Assembly (NCBI GenBank): GCA_028622995.1
Contig: JAJQJQ010000046.1
Span: 1,426,001-1,490,000 of the forward strand
Direction of reading: 5' to 3'
Source: Panagrolaimus kolymaensis
Lineage: Eukaryota > Nematoda > Chromadorea > Rhabditida > Panagrolaimidae
Length of the DNA stretch: 64,000 nucleotides
The position numbers and the translations under genes are program-made. The notes beneath the pieces are model-generated. The model saw nothing but the letters and a program-made list of their open reading frames with translations. It did not search any database and was not told the origin of the DNA. How positions within the stretch are numbered: position 1 is the first letter of the stretch; each line of letters begins with the position of its first letter. Positions 24,750 through 36,243 of the stretch are shown here, one piece after another.

Positions 24750-27002
24750 GCTTACAATTTGGTAGATAGATGCCAAATATTTTTGAATAATTTGAAATAA
24801 AGGAACACAGAAAAGTAAAAACATGTGTTTGAAGTTTCCTTTAGGTATCTTTCTTTTTTTTTACCTAAAAATCAAAGCATACGGTAATGCATCCATTGGC
24901 CTCATAATGCCATAGAACCCTGAACAACGAAGAATGATGAAGTCATCAATGCTTTTTGTTTTATAACCTTTTTTTATTTTTTCCTCATTCAGCCATTTAT
25001 GAATTGGATTCAGTTATGATGGATAAGTGTTCCAAACAAACTGTATGGAGGCTATTGCTTTCTTTCATCGTGATTTCAGCAGAACAACAACATTTAAACA
25101 TTTAAAATCTAATTTTATTGTTGATAAAGCTTAATCAAAAAAAACTTTTTTTTTGTGGGGAATCAACAACAAAGAAAAATGTATACTGTAGCGCACAAGC
25201 ATGCATGTGTTTCATAGTTTTCTTTTCTTCGACATGTGCTTCAAAACTAAAACTTTTTCTTTTACTTCTTTGCTGAAATGATAAGGCATATTTTGGTTTT
25301 TTAAAAAAGAAAAAACATCTTAAAGAAATTGTGGAAGGATAATAAATAATCCGGTAAATAAGCTTAAAAGAAAGAGGATTATGAAACTCGACCACCTTTG
25401 AAAAAATATTTATGGAAAGTCTGGCTTTTTTAGTAGATTCATTGAAAATAAATGAAGGTAATTAATTTTTGAAAATTTTATTTAGAAAATGTTATCAAAG
25501 CGGTAATCTAAAGATTCCAAAAAGAGACATATTAAATTTAAGGATTAAGGAATTCAACGAGATTGAGATAGGGTTTAAAGTCCTCAAATTTTTTCCATTG
25601 CTGTGGTATACATCTTTCTTGATAATAGTAAACAAAAAAGTTACTATAACATTTTTGGCCCCTCTTTGACTGCAAAAGCTTTTAACATTTCTCCCTCAAA
25701 GTTAAAACCTTGAATCAAAAAAAAATCATACACACTCCTTTTTCTTTCTTTCTTTGGGTTGACGCATTTTAAGTTAGTTAGTTAATTTTGAAATTTATCA
25801 TGAGAAAATTCCGACAATGATAACAATTTTCATCAAAAACCCAACAAAAAATAAGATAGGTTGTTGGCACATGATTTTATTGTTATTATTATTGTTGCTG
25901 ACGATGATGATGCAAAGAAAAAATGTAGAAAAGCAGCTTATATTACTTGCAAAAAGATAAATGTTTTTACAAGTTTTTTCCCTCTTTTTTTTGTTGTTAT
26001 CACATTGTTTGACTCATTTCATTCTATTCACTTATGCATGCACGTCTGTAAAAGCATGCGCCATTTTGACATCAGCATCCATATTTTCCAACCCATGATG
26101 GAAGTCTTTCTCGAATTAATAGAGCTTCTTTGTTTTCGTTTTTATTTTTCAAGATCATTGACCATATAAAAATTTTGCAAAAAGAAAAAGAAATAAAGCA
26201 ATTTCGATAAAAGCATAACTCAAAACAAAGAAGGAGAATGAGAAGTATCTGCGTCATTTGATTAAAAGGTCAAAATCAAAAGAAACAAAAAAAAAATTAT
26301 TTTTGTGTTGTGATAACAAAGCAAATACTTGGAATGGAATGTGGAATGCATATTTGAGTCTTCCATGTTTCTTTTTTTTTCGATTTGGTTAAAGAAAGAA
26401 TAATATTTAGGTTAGTTTCACGGAAGTTTATCGGATTAAATACATATGGCAAAGATGTCAAAGTAAAAAGGAAAAAAAAGAAGCATTGGCTCGAATTCTT
26501 TCCAATGATGCGTTGACGCAAATAAAAAGAAAAGAAAGAAAGAGACAATGGACTTTGATTAATTTAAATTATCTAGCCTGTCTTGATTGGGTTATCATCG
26601 GATTAAGAAGGCTCTTCGAAAATAGGTATTGTCATTTTTGAGAAGTTTAGACAATGCTTCTCAATTGAGGGTTAATGTTCACAAATTTTTTGCAGTATGA
26701 TGGCGAAATAAAAAGTTGATTAACTTTAATATGGGTACATAATTCTCATTCATACGTTTTGATAGCTAGCCACGGATACAGTTACATTTTGGGTGGTTCA
26801 TTGTTGAAGTTTTGATCGATTCAACTGTACAAGTTGACTGTAGCAGAATTTCTTCATGGCATAAAAAAATGATAAAGACTTTGTCCAAATAAGATTTTTC
26901 AAGATGGTAGTAAACTTGCTGCTATACCAAGATCCATTTATTTTGATGGATAAACGTTTGAACGTGACTCGACTCATTCATAAAAAAAATTCATAGGAAT
27001 TT
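24750..27002. other. Gene-poor stretch with possible METTL4 relics
   Basis: Mostly AT-rich. A phrase like the METTL4 3' end (AACATTTAAAATCTAATTTTA at about 25099-25119; METTL4 has AACATTTAAAGTCTAATTTTA) and an open frame containing EIEIGFKVLKF (about 25562-25594; METTL4 has SIGFEVLKF) suggest decayed METTL4 pieces. No other gene or RNA was recognised; the longer open frames are Phe/Lys/Ser-rich. Confidence 0.4.
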
Positions 27003-27038
27003 TTAAAGGGACATAGCTATTTCAGGCAAAGTCCCAAT

Positions 27039-27082
27039 TTTCGGAAAGTGAGAACCGAACGTTCGGTTCTCACTTTCCGAAA
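27039..27082. repeat. Perfect 44-bp palindrome
   Basis: Centred between 27060 and 27061; all 22 base pairs match (left arm begins TTTCGGAAAGTGAGAACCGA, ends AC). No spacer. It sits 36 bases inside the left end of the TTAA element. The outer part TCGGAAAGT recurs as a hairpin near the right end. Confidence 0.95.
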
Positions 27083-27965
27083 GCTTTGACACTTTCGTTG
27101 GCAAAACGTTATTTTGTGTATCGTTCGGTTTGATGCTAACGAACGAATGTGTTCGGGTTCGATAACCTTATCCATAATTTTTTTATCAATTTTTTTTGAA
27201 ATAAATATTTTTAAATTGCTCTTTGAAGATAAAATAAATTGGAATAACAATAATATGTACTATTTAAAAAAGGCAGAGGAATAACCAAAGCTGTTGCTAA
27301 AGTTTTTTTAAATCACAAAAATATCCCTATCACTATCTTTTCATTGAAACAAGTAATTATTTTTTTAAAATCTAGTCGTTTTTATGTTATCACAGATATT
27401 AATGAAACAATTTAAAAACTCAATCTGCAGCTTTGATGAAAAAACTAATCGATCAAACAAAACCAATTTGTCATAGCTGCATGGTCATTGCTTTAAAGTT
27501 TAAACATACAAATGAAACCTTCGATATTTATTACCAAAAATACCTATGTACGCTTAGTTATATTTTTCTTGGGCATATGTTATTAAATTATAATAAGTGA
27601 ATTCAATGCAAAACAGTTAAAAAAAGCTCGTTTCCATTAATTTTTGAGATGCCTTCACTTTTATTTTTTGTTTTTTTTCTCTCTCGCAGTATTTAGAATT
27701 GAAAATGGTCTTCTTTTTTCTCTGCTACATCTCAATTGCAAATCAAGCGGCATCTTCATTTGTAAGTAAGAATCACATTCGGAAACTAACTTTCAATGGA
27801 AGCCCAAAGTTTAAAACAACAGTTTTTTTCTTTCCAAAGATTTTTTTTATCGAATAAAAAATTTCGGCAAAAAAAATAAAAAAAGAAAGATGTAAACATT
27901 TTTATCGAAGCAATGGATAACATTTACCAAAAAAAGATCCGTTCTTTTTTATTTGATTTGAAAGT

Positions 27966-28802
27966 ATGGAAGAGCAGAATGAAAAAGGAGAAGAGCCGAT
28001 TTCATCTGAAGATGGTGAGAATCCAATTAAAGTGGCACAAAAAAGAGATGAACCTTATTTTGGAACAAAACCATCAGATATTGCAGATGAAGATTTTATA
28101 CCAGTTGAACCAGGGGTAATATTTATTATATCATCTTAAGTTAGCAATCATTTTTTTTATAGTTTTTTGGCGGCCCCGTAACTCGTCGTTCTTGCTTTTA
28201 TTATTTGAATCCACCATCAGAAAAATGGTGCAGAAACGTGTGCATAAAGTTGGGGTTATCCTTCAAACAATTTCTTCACCCTTCCTTGAATGGAAGAAAA
28301 CAACCAATTATTATTGAACACTGTAAAATTATTGATTTCTTGCAAGTTCGTGGCGATGGAAATTGTGGCTATAGAGCGTTAGTGATGTTATTAACTGGAT
28401 GTGACGATCAACATCCTCTTATGCGACATATTCTTTGTAAATATATCCTCGAAGATAGAATCAACTCTAACAGTAAGCTAAAACATTATTTTACAGTTTT
28501 TTAAATAATTTTTTTAAGGATTGGAAGGCGTTTATCCAAATATGATTGAGGAAGTAACCGCAAAAATTCGTTTTGCACCCAGCGCTGCATTTCCTGAACT
28601 TTGGTTAGGCGAAGGTGATCTAGCATTCTTCAGTCGTTTGGTTGAATGCAATATTATTGTATATTCATCTGAAAATGGAAAATGCATATTACATAATCAT
28701 TATCAATTTGGTGGACCTTTCGGAACCCAAGATCCTAATCTCCCCCCCTTGTTACTTAGATATTCACCAAGCCATTATTGTCCTCTTTTTGATGTAAAAT
28801 AA
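27966..28802 (+). CDS. OTU-family cysteine protease (deubiquitinase-like)
   Basis: Exons 27966-28115, 28163-28472, 28519-28802; 247 residues. Acidic N-terminus (MEEQNEKGEEPISSEDGENP), then an OTU domain: Asp-Gly-Asn-Cys box VRGDGNCGYRALVMLLTG with nucleophile Cys118, central EEVTAKIRFAPSAAFPELWL and GDLAFFSRLVECNIIVYSS, and C-terminal SPSHYCPLF with catalytic His239. These residues fit an active thiol protease removing ubiquitin or a ubiquitin-like tag. Small for a cellular OTU protein; no ubiquitin-binding accessory domain. The gene lies wholly within the TTAA-flanked inverted-repeat segment. OTU domains also occur as passengers in some transposable elements. An upstream ATG at 27913 is out of frame. 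Confidence 0.85.
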
Positions 28803-29079
28803 ATTAGTAAATTTAAAGTACAAATGTTAAAATTAAGCTTTGTTTGTATATATGTATTTGTGATCATACTTTGTTTGTATATATTTGTTGAGTTAGTTTA
28901 TGCATGTAAAATGATAATTTTTAATAAAAATAAATTAATGAATCAATAAATAATATTCTGATGGACAAAACAGTTGGAAAACTATAAAAATCAAAAATTT
29001 GAAGCAAGCTTTCTGACTGTAAGTTGTTGGAACAAAATGCCACTAAATTTGAATCTCCCGCCAAAAAAGAGCTCAACTC

Positions 29080-29108
29080 TCGGAAAGTGAAAATTTTTTA
29101 CTTTCCGA
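29080..29108. repeat. Hairpin with TCGGAAAGT arms
   Basis: Arms 29080-29088 and 29100-29108 (9 bases, perfect), loop GAAAATTTTTT. The arm is the same as the outer part of the 44-bp palindrome at 27039, linking the two ends of the TTAA element. Confidence 0.8.
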
Positions 29109-29124
29109 AAGATGTAGACCCACC

Positions 29125-29295
29125 CTATTTCATGCCTTTTTTGAAATTTCGTTTGCGGGCACTGAAAGTTACACTTGGTAAGGCGCGTGTTTGAATTACC
29201 GTGTAAGACAGAAGTGACACGGTAATTCAAACACGCGCCGCCCCGACTGTTCCTATCAGCCCCAGTATCGAAATTTTTGAAAAGGCATGAAATAG
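29125..29295. repeat. MITE-like inverted repeat with inner hairpin
   Basis: Imperfect 27-base arms at 29125-29151 and 29269-29295 (CTATTTCATGCCTTTT..., differing by an offset in the T/A run). Inside lies a perfect 23-base hairpin at 29182-29204/29217-29239 (GGCGCGTGTTTGAATTACCG...) with a 12-base loop. GC content of the inner stem is well above the surroundings. The right arm is part of the terminal repeat of the 27003-29309 element. Confidence 0.75.
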
Positions 29296-29309
29296 CTATG
29301 TCCCTTTAA

Positions 29310-30482
29310 GTATTTAAAATTCGCTCGATGAGCTCTATTTTTAACCCAAAATTTCTTAAATCTTTTTTTTGTTTTACTATTTCGCAAAACAAAAAATGTT
29401 TTTGTAGTTAAAAGAAAAGAAGATTCAATTACAATTGCAAGATTGCCATAGATTTTTTCATCATCCCACTTCCTCCATTCTAGTTTAAAAATATCTCAAG
29501 TATGTTTATAGCCAGTCAGCAGCCAATTACGTAAAGATAACAAAACAAAAAAGAAGATCAGACGACGATGACAAACAAAATCATCTGCCCTCTCAAAAAA
29601 GTTGTTTCTTTTTTTTGCATAAAAAAATCCATAGTTTTGAAATTTGATATTTTTTTATGAAAGGCGAAAAGCTAATTATTTCGAAGATCTTTCTTTCTTT
29701 TTTTTCTTTGTTTCCGCTAACAAGCAAGCAACAAAGAAAGTCATTCAGTCATTTGACCCACAAAAAAAAATGTTGCCATTTTTTCTTTCTGTGTTAATAG
29801 TTAGTTAGTTTTTCTTTCTGATTAACCTTGTTATTTTATCTTCTTTTTTTCTTTTTCTTAAACTGTAACTCTCTCAATATAAAGCAAAAGGAGAAGGAAA
29901 GAAACAGAAGCAAGTAAGCAAGCAAAGAAGACACGTGCGTAGGCAATCACGAATAAGGTTATGATAACAAGCAACAACAGCTGCAGCCAAAAAAAAGATG
30001 AAACAAAAATTACCTGTGCTCTTGTTGTTTAACTTCCTCATAGTTTTGTTTTAAGGGTTAAAGTTTATTTTAGCATTTTTATTAAAAAGAGTGTAGGAAG
30101 AAATAATCGAGTCGAGGATTTATTTAAAGTTGTATGAAGGGATTTATCGAGTCTTAAATAAAAGTCCAGATAAATATCATAAATCAAGATTTCCTTGATA
30201 ACTTTTTGTTGTTGTAAAAACATGGCCCTATTCGATAGTTAAGCTTCCAAGTTTACTTTCAAATGGTTTTTTTTGGATAATTTATTAAGAAATTAGTCGT
30301 TCACCTCCTTCATGTTTTATCGCCTGCTTCTTTGATAATTTATTGCTTGTTTTTCCTTTTATTCTGCCACCAATGTTGATCCAAATATTTTTAATTTTAA
30401 TTTCAAGTAAACACAATAATACAAATTCAGTTAATCTTTATTTCAGTTAAATATACAATGACAAATACAATTACAATTTATT
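29310..30482. other. Intergenic, low complexity
   Basis: A/T runs with TTCTTT/AAGAAA microrepeats; 3' flank of the tail-anchored gene (minus strand), whose AAATAAA signal follows its stop directly. No gene or RNA recognised. Confidence 0.5.
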
Positions 30483-31197
30483 TTAAGGTTTTGGACATTT
30501 TCCAAAGCAATCAGTAAACCATAAAATTACGACCATGATTGTTAAGATCAAACCAATAGAAATAAGTAAACCCATGGCAGTATAAATGGAGCGTACAACT
30601 CGTTTGCTTTGATGTTGTTGAATATCAGCAAAACGTTTAATACGTTTAGGAACTTTGACCATTTCTTCATGAGTTTCAGGATTCTTTCCACCAAGATTTT
30701 GCTGTTGTTGTTCTTCACCAGATTTGTTTACACTTTGATCGACCTTTGTTGGTGGCTTTGACTAAAAAAGAAAAGATATATTGCGTTAGTTTGGTTAGAA
30801 TAAGTGAAAAACAAAAAATATTTACCATAGCATTAACATCTTTCTGACCATCCTTTTCAATTGTATGTGGTTCCCAGAGGTGATCTTCTGTGCTCTGTTC
30901 TTTTACACTCCTTCGTTCACTTTCTTTATTCAATTTTTGTTCTTCAGTTGTTTCAGGAGCTTTAGGAGGTTGAGGCAATGGTGGAGGTTGTTGTTGCCTT
31001 TGTGATGGTTGTTGTTGAGGTTTTGAAGCAGAAACAGGTTCAGCAGATGATTGTGGTGGAGCAGATGATGGTTGCTTTTGTTGATTTGGAAGTTCAAAGT
31101 AATCATTTGTTGCAGCATTACTTACAACAGCTGGAGATTGATTAGGTGGAGTAAAGTATGATTCATTTGGAAGATTTTCATAATTATTTTTGACCAT
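30483..31197 (-). CDS. Pro/Gln-rich tail-anchored membrane protein, unassigned
   Basis: Exons 31197-30826 and 30761-30483; 216 residues. The N-terminal 125 residues are disordered, rich in Pro, Gln, Ser and Asn (QQPSQRQQQPPPLPQPP), then charged (EKDGQKDVNAM). A basic patch (VPKRIKRFADIQQHQSKRVV) precedes one C-terminal hydrophobic segment, MGLLISIGLILTIMVVILWF, and a short Cys-containing tail (TDCFGKCPKP). This is the layout of a type II or tail-anchored protein with a cytosolic proline-rich arm that could bind SH3 or WW partners. No family recognised. The start is supported by an ORF that opens at ATG and by consistent splicing. Confidence 0.75.
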
Positions 31198-34100
31198 ATT
31201 TTCAATTAGTTGAAGGTTGAAGTTGTTGTTGAAAGATCAGATTAGTTTAATTCAAAAATTGATGAGAGCCAGCAAAAGAGAAAACAGCCGATTTCAATCA
31301 CCAATAAAAGGTTAGAATGATTTGAGTTTCAAAATCATTGAAAGGTTGGAAGATTTCAAAGTTGAATGGAAAAATGAAATTTGCATGTTTTTATGAGAAA
31401 TGATTGTGGAAAATTTTTTTAAACTTTGAACTAACTATTTTTTTGACAAATTTCCCTAAAAATGAAGCTAATCGTATTACCGTAGCCAAAAAAACAAAGA
31501 GTGTATCATCATCCACATTTGCCATATTTTTTTATGAAATCATCGGCATTATAAAGCTTTGATCAAAGGTGAATGATTATTAGCCCATAAAAAATAAAAT
31601 AGCTAAAGTGAGTAAGTGTAAAAATTTCTCGAGATTCAGCCAAAGAAAAAAAAACTCATAAAACAAAATAAAATATTTTGGGTGTTTTTTATGTGATTCT
31701 TTCTTCCTCCCTCTTCTTTCTCTTTCTTTTTACACGTGTAAATCACTTTTAATTTTATTACCTCTTTTTTCTCACTCTTGCTGAGCTGACTAATTTTTTT
31801 TTCTCCACCAATTCATTAATTTGATTTTTTTATTGGGTGACAAATCTTGTTGTTTTTTTGTTTTTGAAGAAATATTTTTATGAATGAAAGTCCATCTCTC
31901 GAGGAAGAAGCTTACAAAGAAAAATAAATGAAAAACTGCGATGTCTGAAACATAAATTACAAGGCCGCCATAGATCTCGAGGGTTAGAATTGAAAATAAC
32001 AAAGTTTAAAATTGGGATTTCATTAAAGGGAAATCTATAAATAACAGAATTTCTTAATTCCCAACAATATGCTTAAAATAAAGTTAGTCTTGACGGACGA
32101 GAAAATGTTGTAAGTTCTCTTTTCTTTTTCTAAACAAAAGTTACTGTTTTGTATTTTTCTTGTTGCTTCCTAGAATCATCCATTCAAAAAGCCATATCAA
32201 TAAAGTCTATTATTACCCTTGCCAAAAATGCTATTATTTATAAAGCAAATTTATTATTTCTTAACTTCAAAATTTTTATTTTACTATTACCAAATTTTTG
32301 AAAAAAATTTGCAAAAGGGAAAAGTTCAAACTTTGGAAAGATGATACTTATTATCTTGTCTATTAGTGCCATGTTTTTTTCATTTTACTTTTTTCGTTGT
32401 CATAATTAGTTAGTTTCTATGGGCAAAAGAAAGCAGTTGACAAACGAACACATCCTTCTTCTTCTTTTTATTATTTTAACTTTCATAACTCAAAGTAAAG
32501 GGAAAAAGTAAAAGTAAAATCAGTTGTTTTTTTTATTTGTTAGTGACTGCCTCAATCGGTGCCTTACTTTCGAGAGACATCTTCAACAACCTTCAAAATA
32601 AAAGAAAAAATCATTGTCACTTTTTTTTTAACTTTTTTCTTTTCATTTTATTTTTTCTCATTCTTCCCAAAAAAAACTTTAAAAAGATAATAAACTTGAA
32701 AAAAAAGGAGTGAAATTTTTTTAAGATTCCATAAAAAATGAAAAACTTTGAAGAATTTACTTTTTTTATTCGTCCATCGTCGTCGTCAGTGATGGAATGA
32801 TTCAACAATTTTCATTTTTAGACTTTTCCAAAGGAAAAGAAAGAACTCTCCTCCTTTTTTGTCGGCATTTTTTTTCTTCTTCAATGTTTTTTCTTTGACG
32901 TGATTTTTTTTTCCTCCCATTTTTTTTACCTTTTTATAATAAAAAGAAAAGAAGAAAGGAGAGAGAGAGTCCTCCCTTTTTAATTTAAAATAAGCTTTGA
33001 TTTTTTTGGGAAAGATAACAAGCTAGCTGGCTTGCTATCGAGAGGGTTGAATTCGTTTATAAAGCGTGCCAAAGTTAATCAAAAAAAGAGTTAAATTTTG
33101 ATGGGAGAAGGTGAAGAAGAAAAAATTGGTGGTGGTGATCTGGAAAAAGAAATTGTTTTCTTCTTTTTGACTTTTTTTATTACCTAAATTGAGCTAATAA
33201 AATAAGTTATTTCTTTCGGACTATTAAAATATTTTTTTTTGTTGTTGTTGAAGAAAAAGTTTTTTTTAAGTATTTTCTTTTTTCTTTTCAAGGTTTTTTT
33301 TTCTTCATTCAACCACCTACAGTAATTTTATAGAATGGAATTAAAAGTAAAAATAGAGGGAATAAGGATGAATTTTCGAGAAACAATTAGCAATCTTGGA
33401 GACGACTACCATTGCTTTTAAGAAACTCTAAAAAATAACAAAATAAATTTGTTTTAATTTTTTTTTTGCCATAACCTTCGAAGTTAGTTGATTGTTACTT
33501 TAATAGAATCCTATTTTTTTGTGAAGTTTAAAAGAGTTGTTTTTATTAGTAACAAGCTTCAACTTACGATTGTTCCAAATTTCTTAGCGGCCGAAACCAA
33601 GACTCCAATGCATTTGAGCTTACTTGTATTGAAGCCAAAATGAGAGAAACTTTAGTGAATTTTTGATATAAAATATTTGCGTCATCACTTTTTAATTCCA
33701 TTTTTAGCAACTCCATCAAACAAAGTGCAAAAGCATTTAACTCTATAACCACACCTTTTAATTAATCACCTAACCAACTAACCAAAAATAAAATTCCATG
33801 ACATCAAAACTTTGATACAAATCCTTTGATTTGCGTCCTTTTGCTTTCCCACGCTTCTCCTTTAATATTTTTTAACCCCATTTTTTTCTTTGATCTTTAT
33901 TTTTTAGTTGTTGAAAATTAACAACTTCCTTCTTTCTTCTCGTGCTCATGTTTGTGATATCGTGATTCGTGTTCTTATTTCTTCGAGAATACATACAACA
34001 ATCTGCGTCAGATTATCATATCTTACTCATTTACAACAACAGTTGTTTAACATTCTTATTTTTTTTTGCAGAAAAAAATCAACCGAGATAATTTTTTTGC

Positions 34101-34219
34101 AAAAGTAAATTATTTTCTTGCAAAAAAACTTTATTGCTTTGCTATCTTATTGCTTCTGATCAGTAAATATCTATTTTAAAGTTTGGTCAAATTACTTACA
34201 TCTCTTGTCTCAGAAAAAT
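31198..34219. other. 3 kb gene-poor stretch
   Basis: AT-rich with homopolymer runs; upstream region of the TIL inhibitor at its right end. The only coding-like piece is the candidate orphan exon at 33568-33754. Other open frames (31790-32002, 32617-32808 on minus) are low complexity. Confidence 0.5.
33568..33754 (-). pseudogene. Candidate orphan exon with BAR-domain-like sequence
   Basis: A minus-strand exon-like block bounded by AAAAG acceptor (at 33755) and TC|GTAAG donor. It reads VVIELNAFALCLMELLKMEL, then KSDDANILYQKFTKVSLILA and SNALESWFRPLRNLEQS. The spacing of a leading amphipathic helix, Asp-Asp and F-x-PL-x-L recalls the BAR domains of endophilin/RICH proteins. No convincing exons were found on either side, so it may be a fragment of a lost gene or chance. 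Confidence 0.3.
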
Positions 34220-35403
34220 ATGAAGCTTAGTTTATCATTAATTTTATTAATTATTGCCCTTTTCGCTACTGTTGTATCATCTGAACATCGACGCAGACGT
34301 TTTCAACGCCATCAACGTCGAAAGGTTAGTTAGAATTTTTTAAATTTTTGAGTTGTCTGGTAGTAATAATGGAGTTCTCCATCAACAAGCAAACATCACT
34401 TTTTTTCCATGCTAACTACTACCAGTCAACAAACAACAATCTCAAGAGACTAAAACCACTTCATTCTTTGATTAAAGGTTCTCCTCTCCTTCTTTTTTGT
34501 TCGGTCAAAAACTAAACATAAAAAGTAAACCATAAAATTGTTTGTTTGTATCAAAGAACTTTTTTACAACCCTTCCTTTAAAGTTAAAGAAAAACACCAT
34601 TAAAAAATGATTATGTATTTATTTTTATAGGATTATCGTAAAATTCGTTCTGCAGCCGATTGTGGCCCACATGAAGAATTTACAACTTGTGGACCTGAAC
34701 CTCATTGTGAAATAAGCTGTGATAATTTATTCAGGTATGTGAATACTCAAGCTTTCTTTCTTCATTGTAAACCTTTTTTTTCTGCAAAAAACTTGAACAG
34801 GAAAAAAATTAAGAAGCTTAGAAAAATATAAGAAAAAAGTTGAAAGTACAGCAATAGAGTTAAAATTTTTTTTGTTGAGGTGAGGATTAAGTGAAAAAGG
34901 ATTGACGTGCACATGGATTCTCTCTTATCAAATCAAAGGGAATCGGAATAATAAGCATTGTTATATTGCTTCTTTTTGTTTTATTGATAATATAAGTTTG
35001 GGATTAATGCGGGTCGAAGAGAAAAAAAAAAGACGGAGAGGAAAAAAACTTTTAACAGAAATTAAGCGAAGAGCTACCATAGCGCTACAGAATCGCTTAT
35101 TACAAATTTTAAATATCCATAAACACTAACCTAATCATTTCCTTCCGTTTTAGTCCACCACGGTGCCAAGCAGATTTTTCCAATCCTCGATGCTATTATC
35201 CTCGATGTGTATGCAAAGATGGATATGTGCGTGATTCAGATGGTCGAAGATGTGTAGCAGAATGGAGATGCATTCAATCAGAAAAGACTAAGCATCATCA
35301 TCAACATATTTCCCCAGCAGCTCAAAAGCTTCTTGGATATAACAAAGATTCCAACAAAAAACATTTCGTTTTTTCAAATTCAAAAACTAATAATTTTTGG
35401 TAA
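34220..35403 (+). CDS. Secreted TIL-domain protease inhibitor
   Basis: Exons 34220-34324, 34631-34734, 35154-35403; 152 residues. Signal peptide MKLSLSLILLIIALFATVVS, then an Arg-rich propeptide-like stretch (EHRRRRFQRHQRRK) and one trypsin-inhibitor-like domain with the ten expected cysteines: C-GPHEEFTT-C, EPH-C, EIS-C, PPR-C, NPR-C, YYPR-C-V-C, DGRR-C, EWR-C. TIL domains are five-disulfide inhibitors of trypsin/elastase-like serine proteases; in nematodes they act in gut, cuticle or host interaction. The reactive site should lie near the fifth-sixth Cys (PPRCQADFSNPRC). A His-rich tail (HHHQH) follows. Introns here (306 and 419 bases) are long for this window. Confidence 0.88.
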
Positions 35404-35568
35404 TTAAAAAACTTCACAAAACTAATAATATTTTTTTCTTAATTGTACATAGAAACTCTTTCAAATTTGTTTAATTTTGCACTTCATATATTTTTTATTT
35501 TTAGTCCAACAACAAAGATTTGACATTGAAAAATAAACACAAAACAAAAAAAAGTAATAAAAATTTTG

Positions 35569-36147
35569 TCATAATTTAACAGTTTCTTGAACAACGTTAT
35601 TTTGATTTGAAGTTGAAGGAATGACAGCAGCAACAAGTTGATTTTCTGGAACATTATTATTGGGTTGTGTTGAATTGATGAGAAGTAAAGATTGTGGCGG
35701 TTGACGAGTTGTTAGTTTATCATCGATATAACATTGTTGTTTTTGAATAATAGGTGCAGCTTTTAGAAAATTTATACGATAACAGGATTGACAGTGCTTT
35801 TGTCGGCTCCATCTAAAAAAGGTAAAAATGAATAGAAGAAGAAAAAATCATAAAAAAGTTATAAAGAGTAAACACTTTGAAGTGTTGCTAATTTAGGAAC
35901 CATAGAAAAGGCAAGGCAAAATTAAACATAAGTAAAAGTGCAGTGTATGCATACTGTACCACAGCAACATCGAACCAAAACAAATCAGAACTTGAAATAC
36001 ACCAAAACCAACTTACTGAGCAATGCATGGACCAATACAACATACACATGAAAGTCCTAGACAAACTGTTAAACCAATATAAGTATAATGTTTTTCTATG
36101 GTTCCTTCAGCTCCACATATATTGCATTTAGTATTTGATGCACCCAT
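35569..36147 (-). CDS. LITAF-like zinc-ribbon membrane-associated protein
   Basis: Exons 36147-36017 and 35812-35569; 124 residues. CNICG near the start, a hydrophobic Cys-rich segment ([20 protein letters not shown]), then HCQSCYR, together the split CxxC...HxCxxC layout of LITAF/SIMPLE domains, which attach to the cytosolic face of late endosomes by an inserted hydrophobic helix. MGAS at the N-terminus is a possible myristoylation signal. The C-terminal half is polar and Asn/Gln-rich. The match to the LITAF consensus is loose, so the family call is moderate. Confidence 0.6.
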
Positions 36148-36243
36148 TTTTTTCATTTCATTCAGAAAAAAAAACAAGCAATAAACTTACTTTTTTGTTT
36201 TGTTTTTGAGAAATTATGTAAATATTGTAAACATTTCTTATGG

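Larger units (their letters stand above)
27003..29309. mobile_element. TTAA-flanked terminal-inverted-repeat element (T2/Kolobok-like) enclosing an OTU gene
   Basis: Left end at 27003: TTAAAGGGACATAGCTATTT then CAGGC; the right end at 29309, read on the minus strand, has the same 20 bases followed by CATGC. That is 24 of 25 matching terminal bases with a TTAA at each outer edge, the target duplication of piggyBac and Kolobok elements; TTAAAGGRR is the terminal motif of T2/Kolobok MITEs. Both ends carry a subterminal TCGGAAAGT palindrome (27039-27082 and 29080-29108). No transposase is visible, so any element is non-autonomous. The alternative is two separate MITE insertions on either side of the OTU gene; the right end can fold as its own short MITE. 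Confidence 0.6.

Noticed and set aside
27095..27170. B-box-like GGTTCGAT suggesting a tRNA
   Set aside because: No A box at the right distance and no cloverleaf could be drawn.
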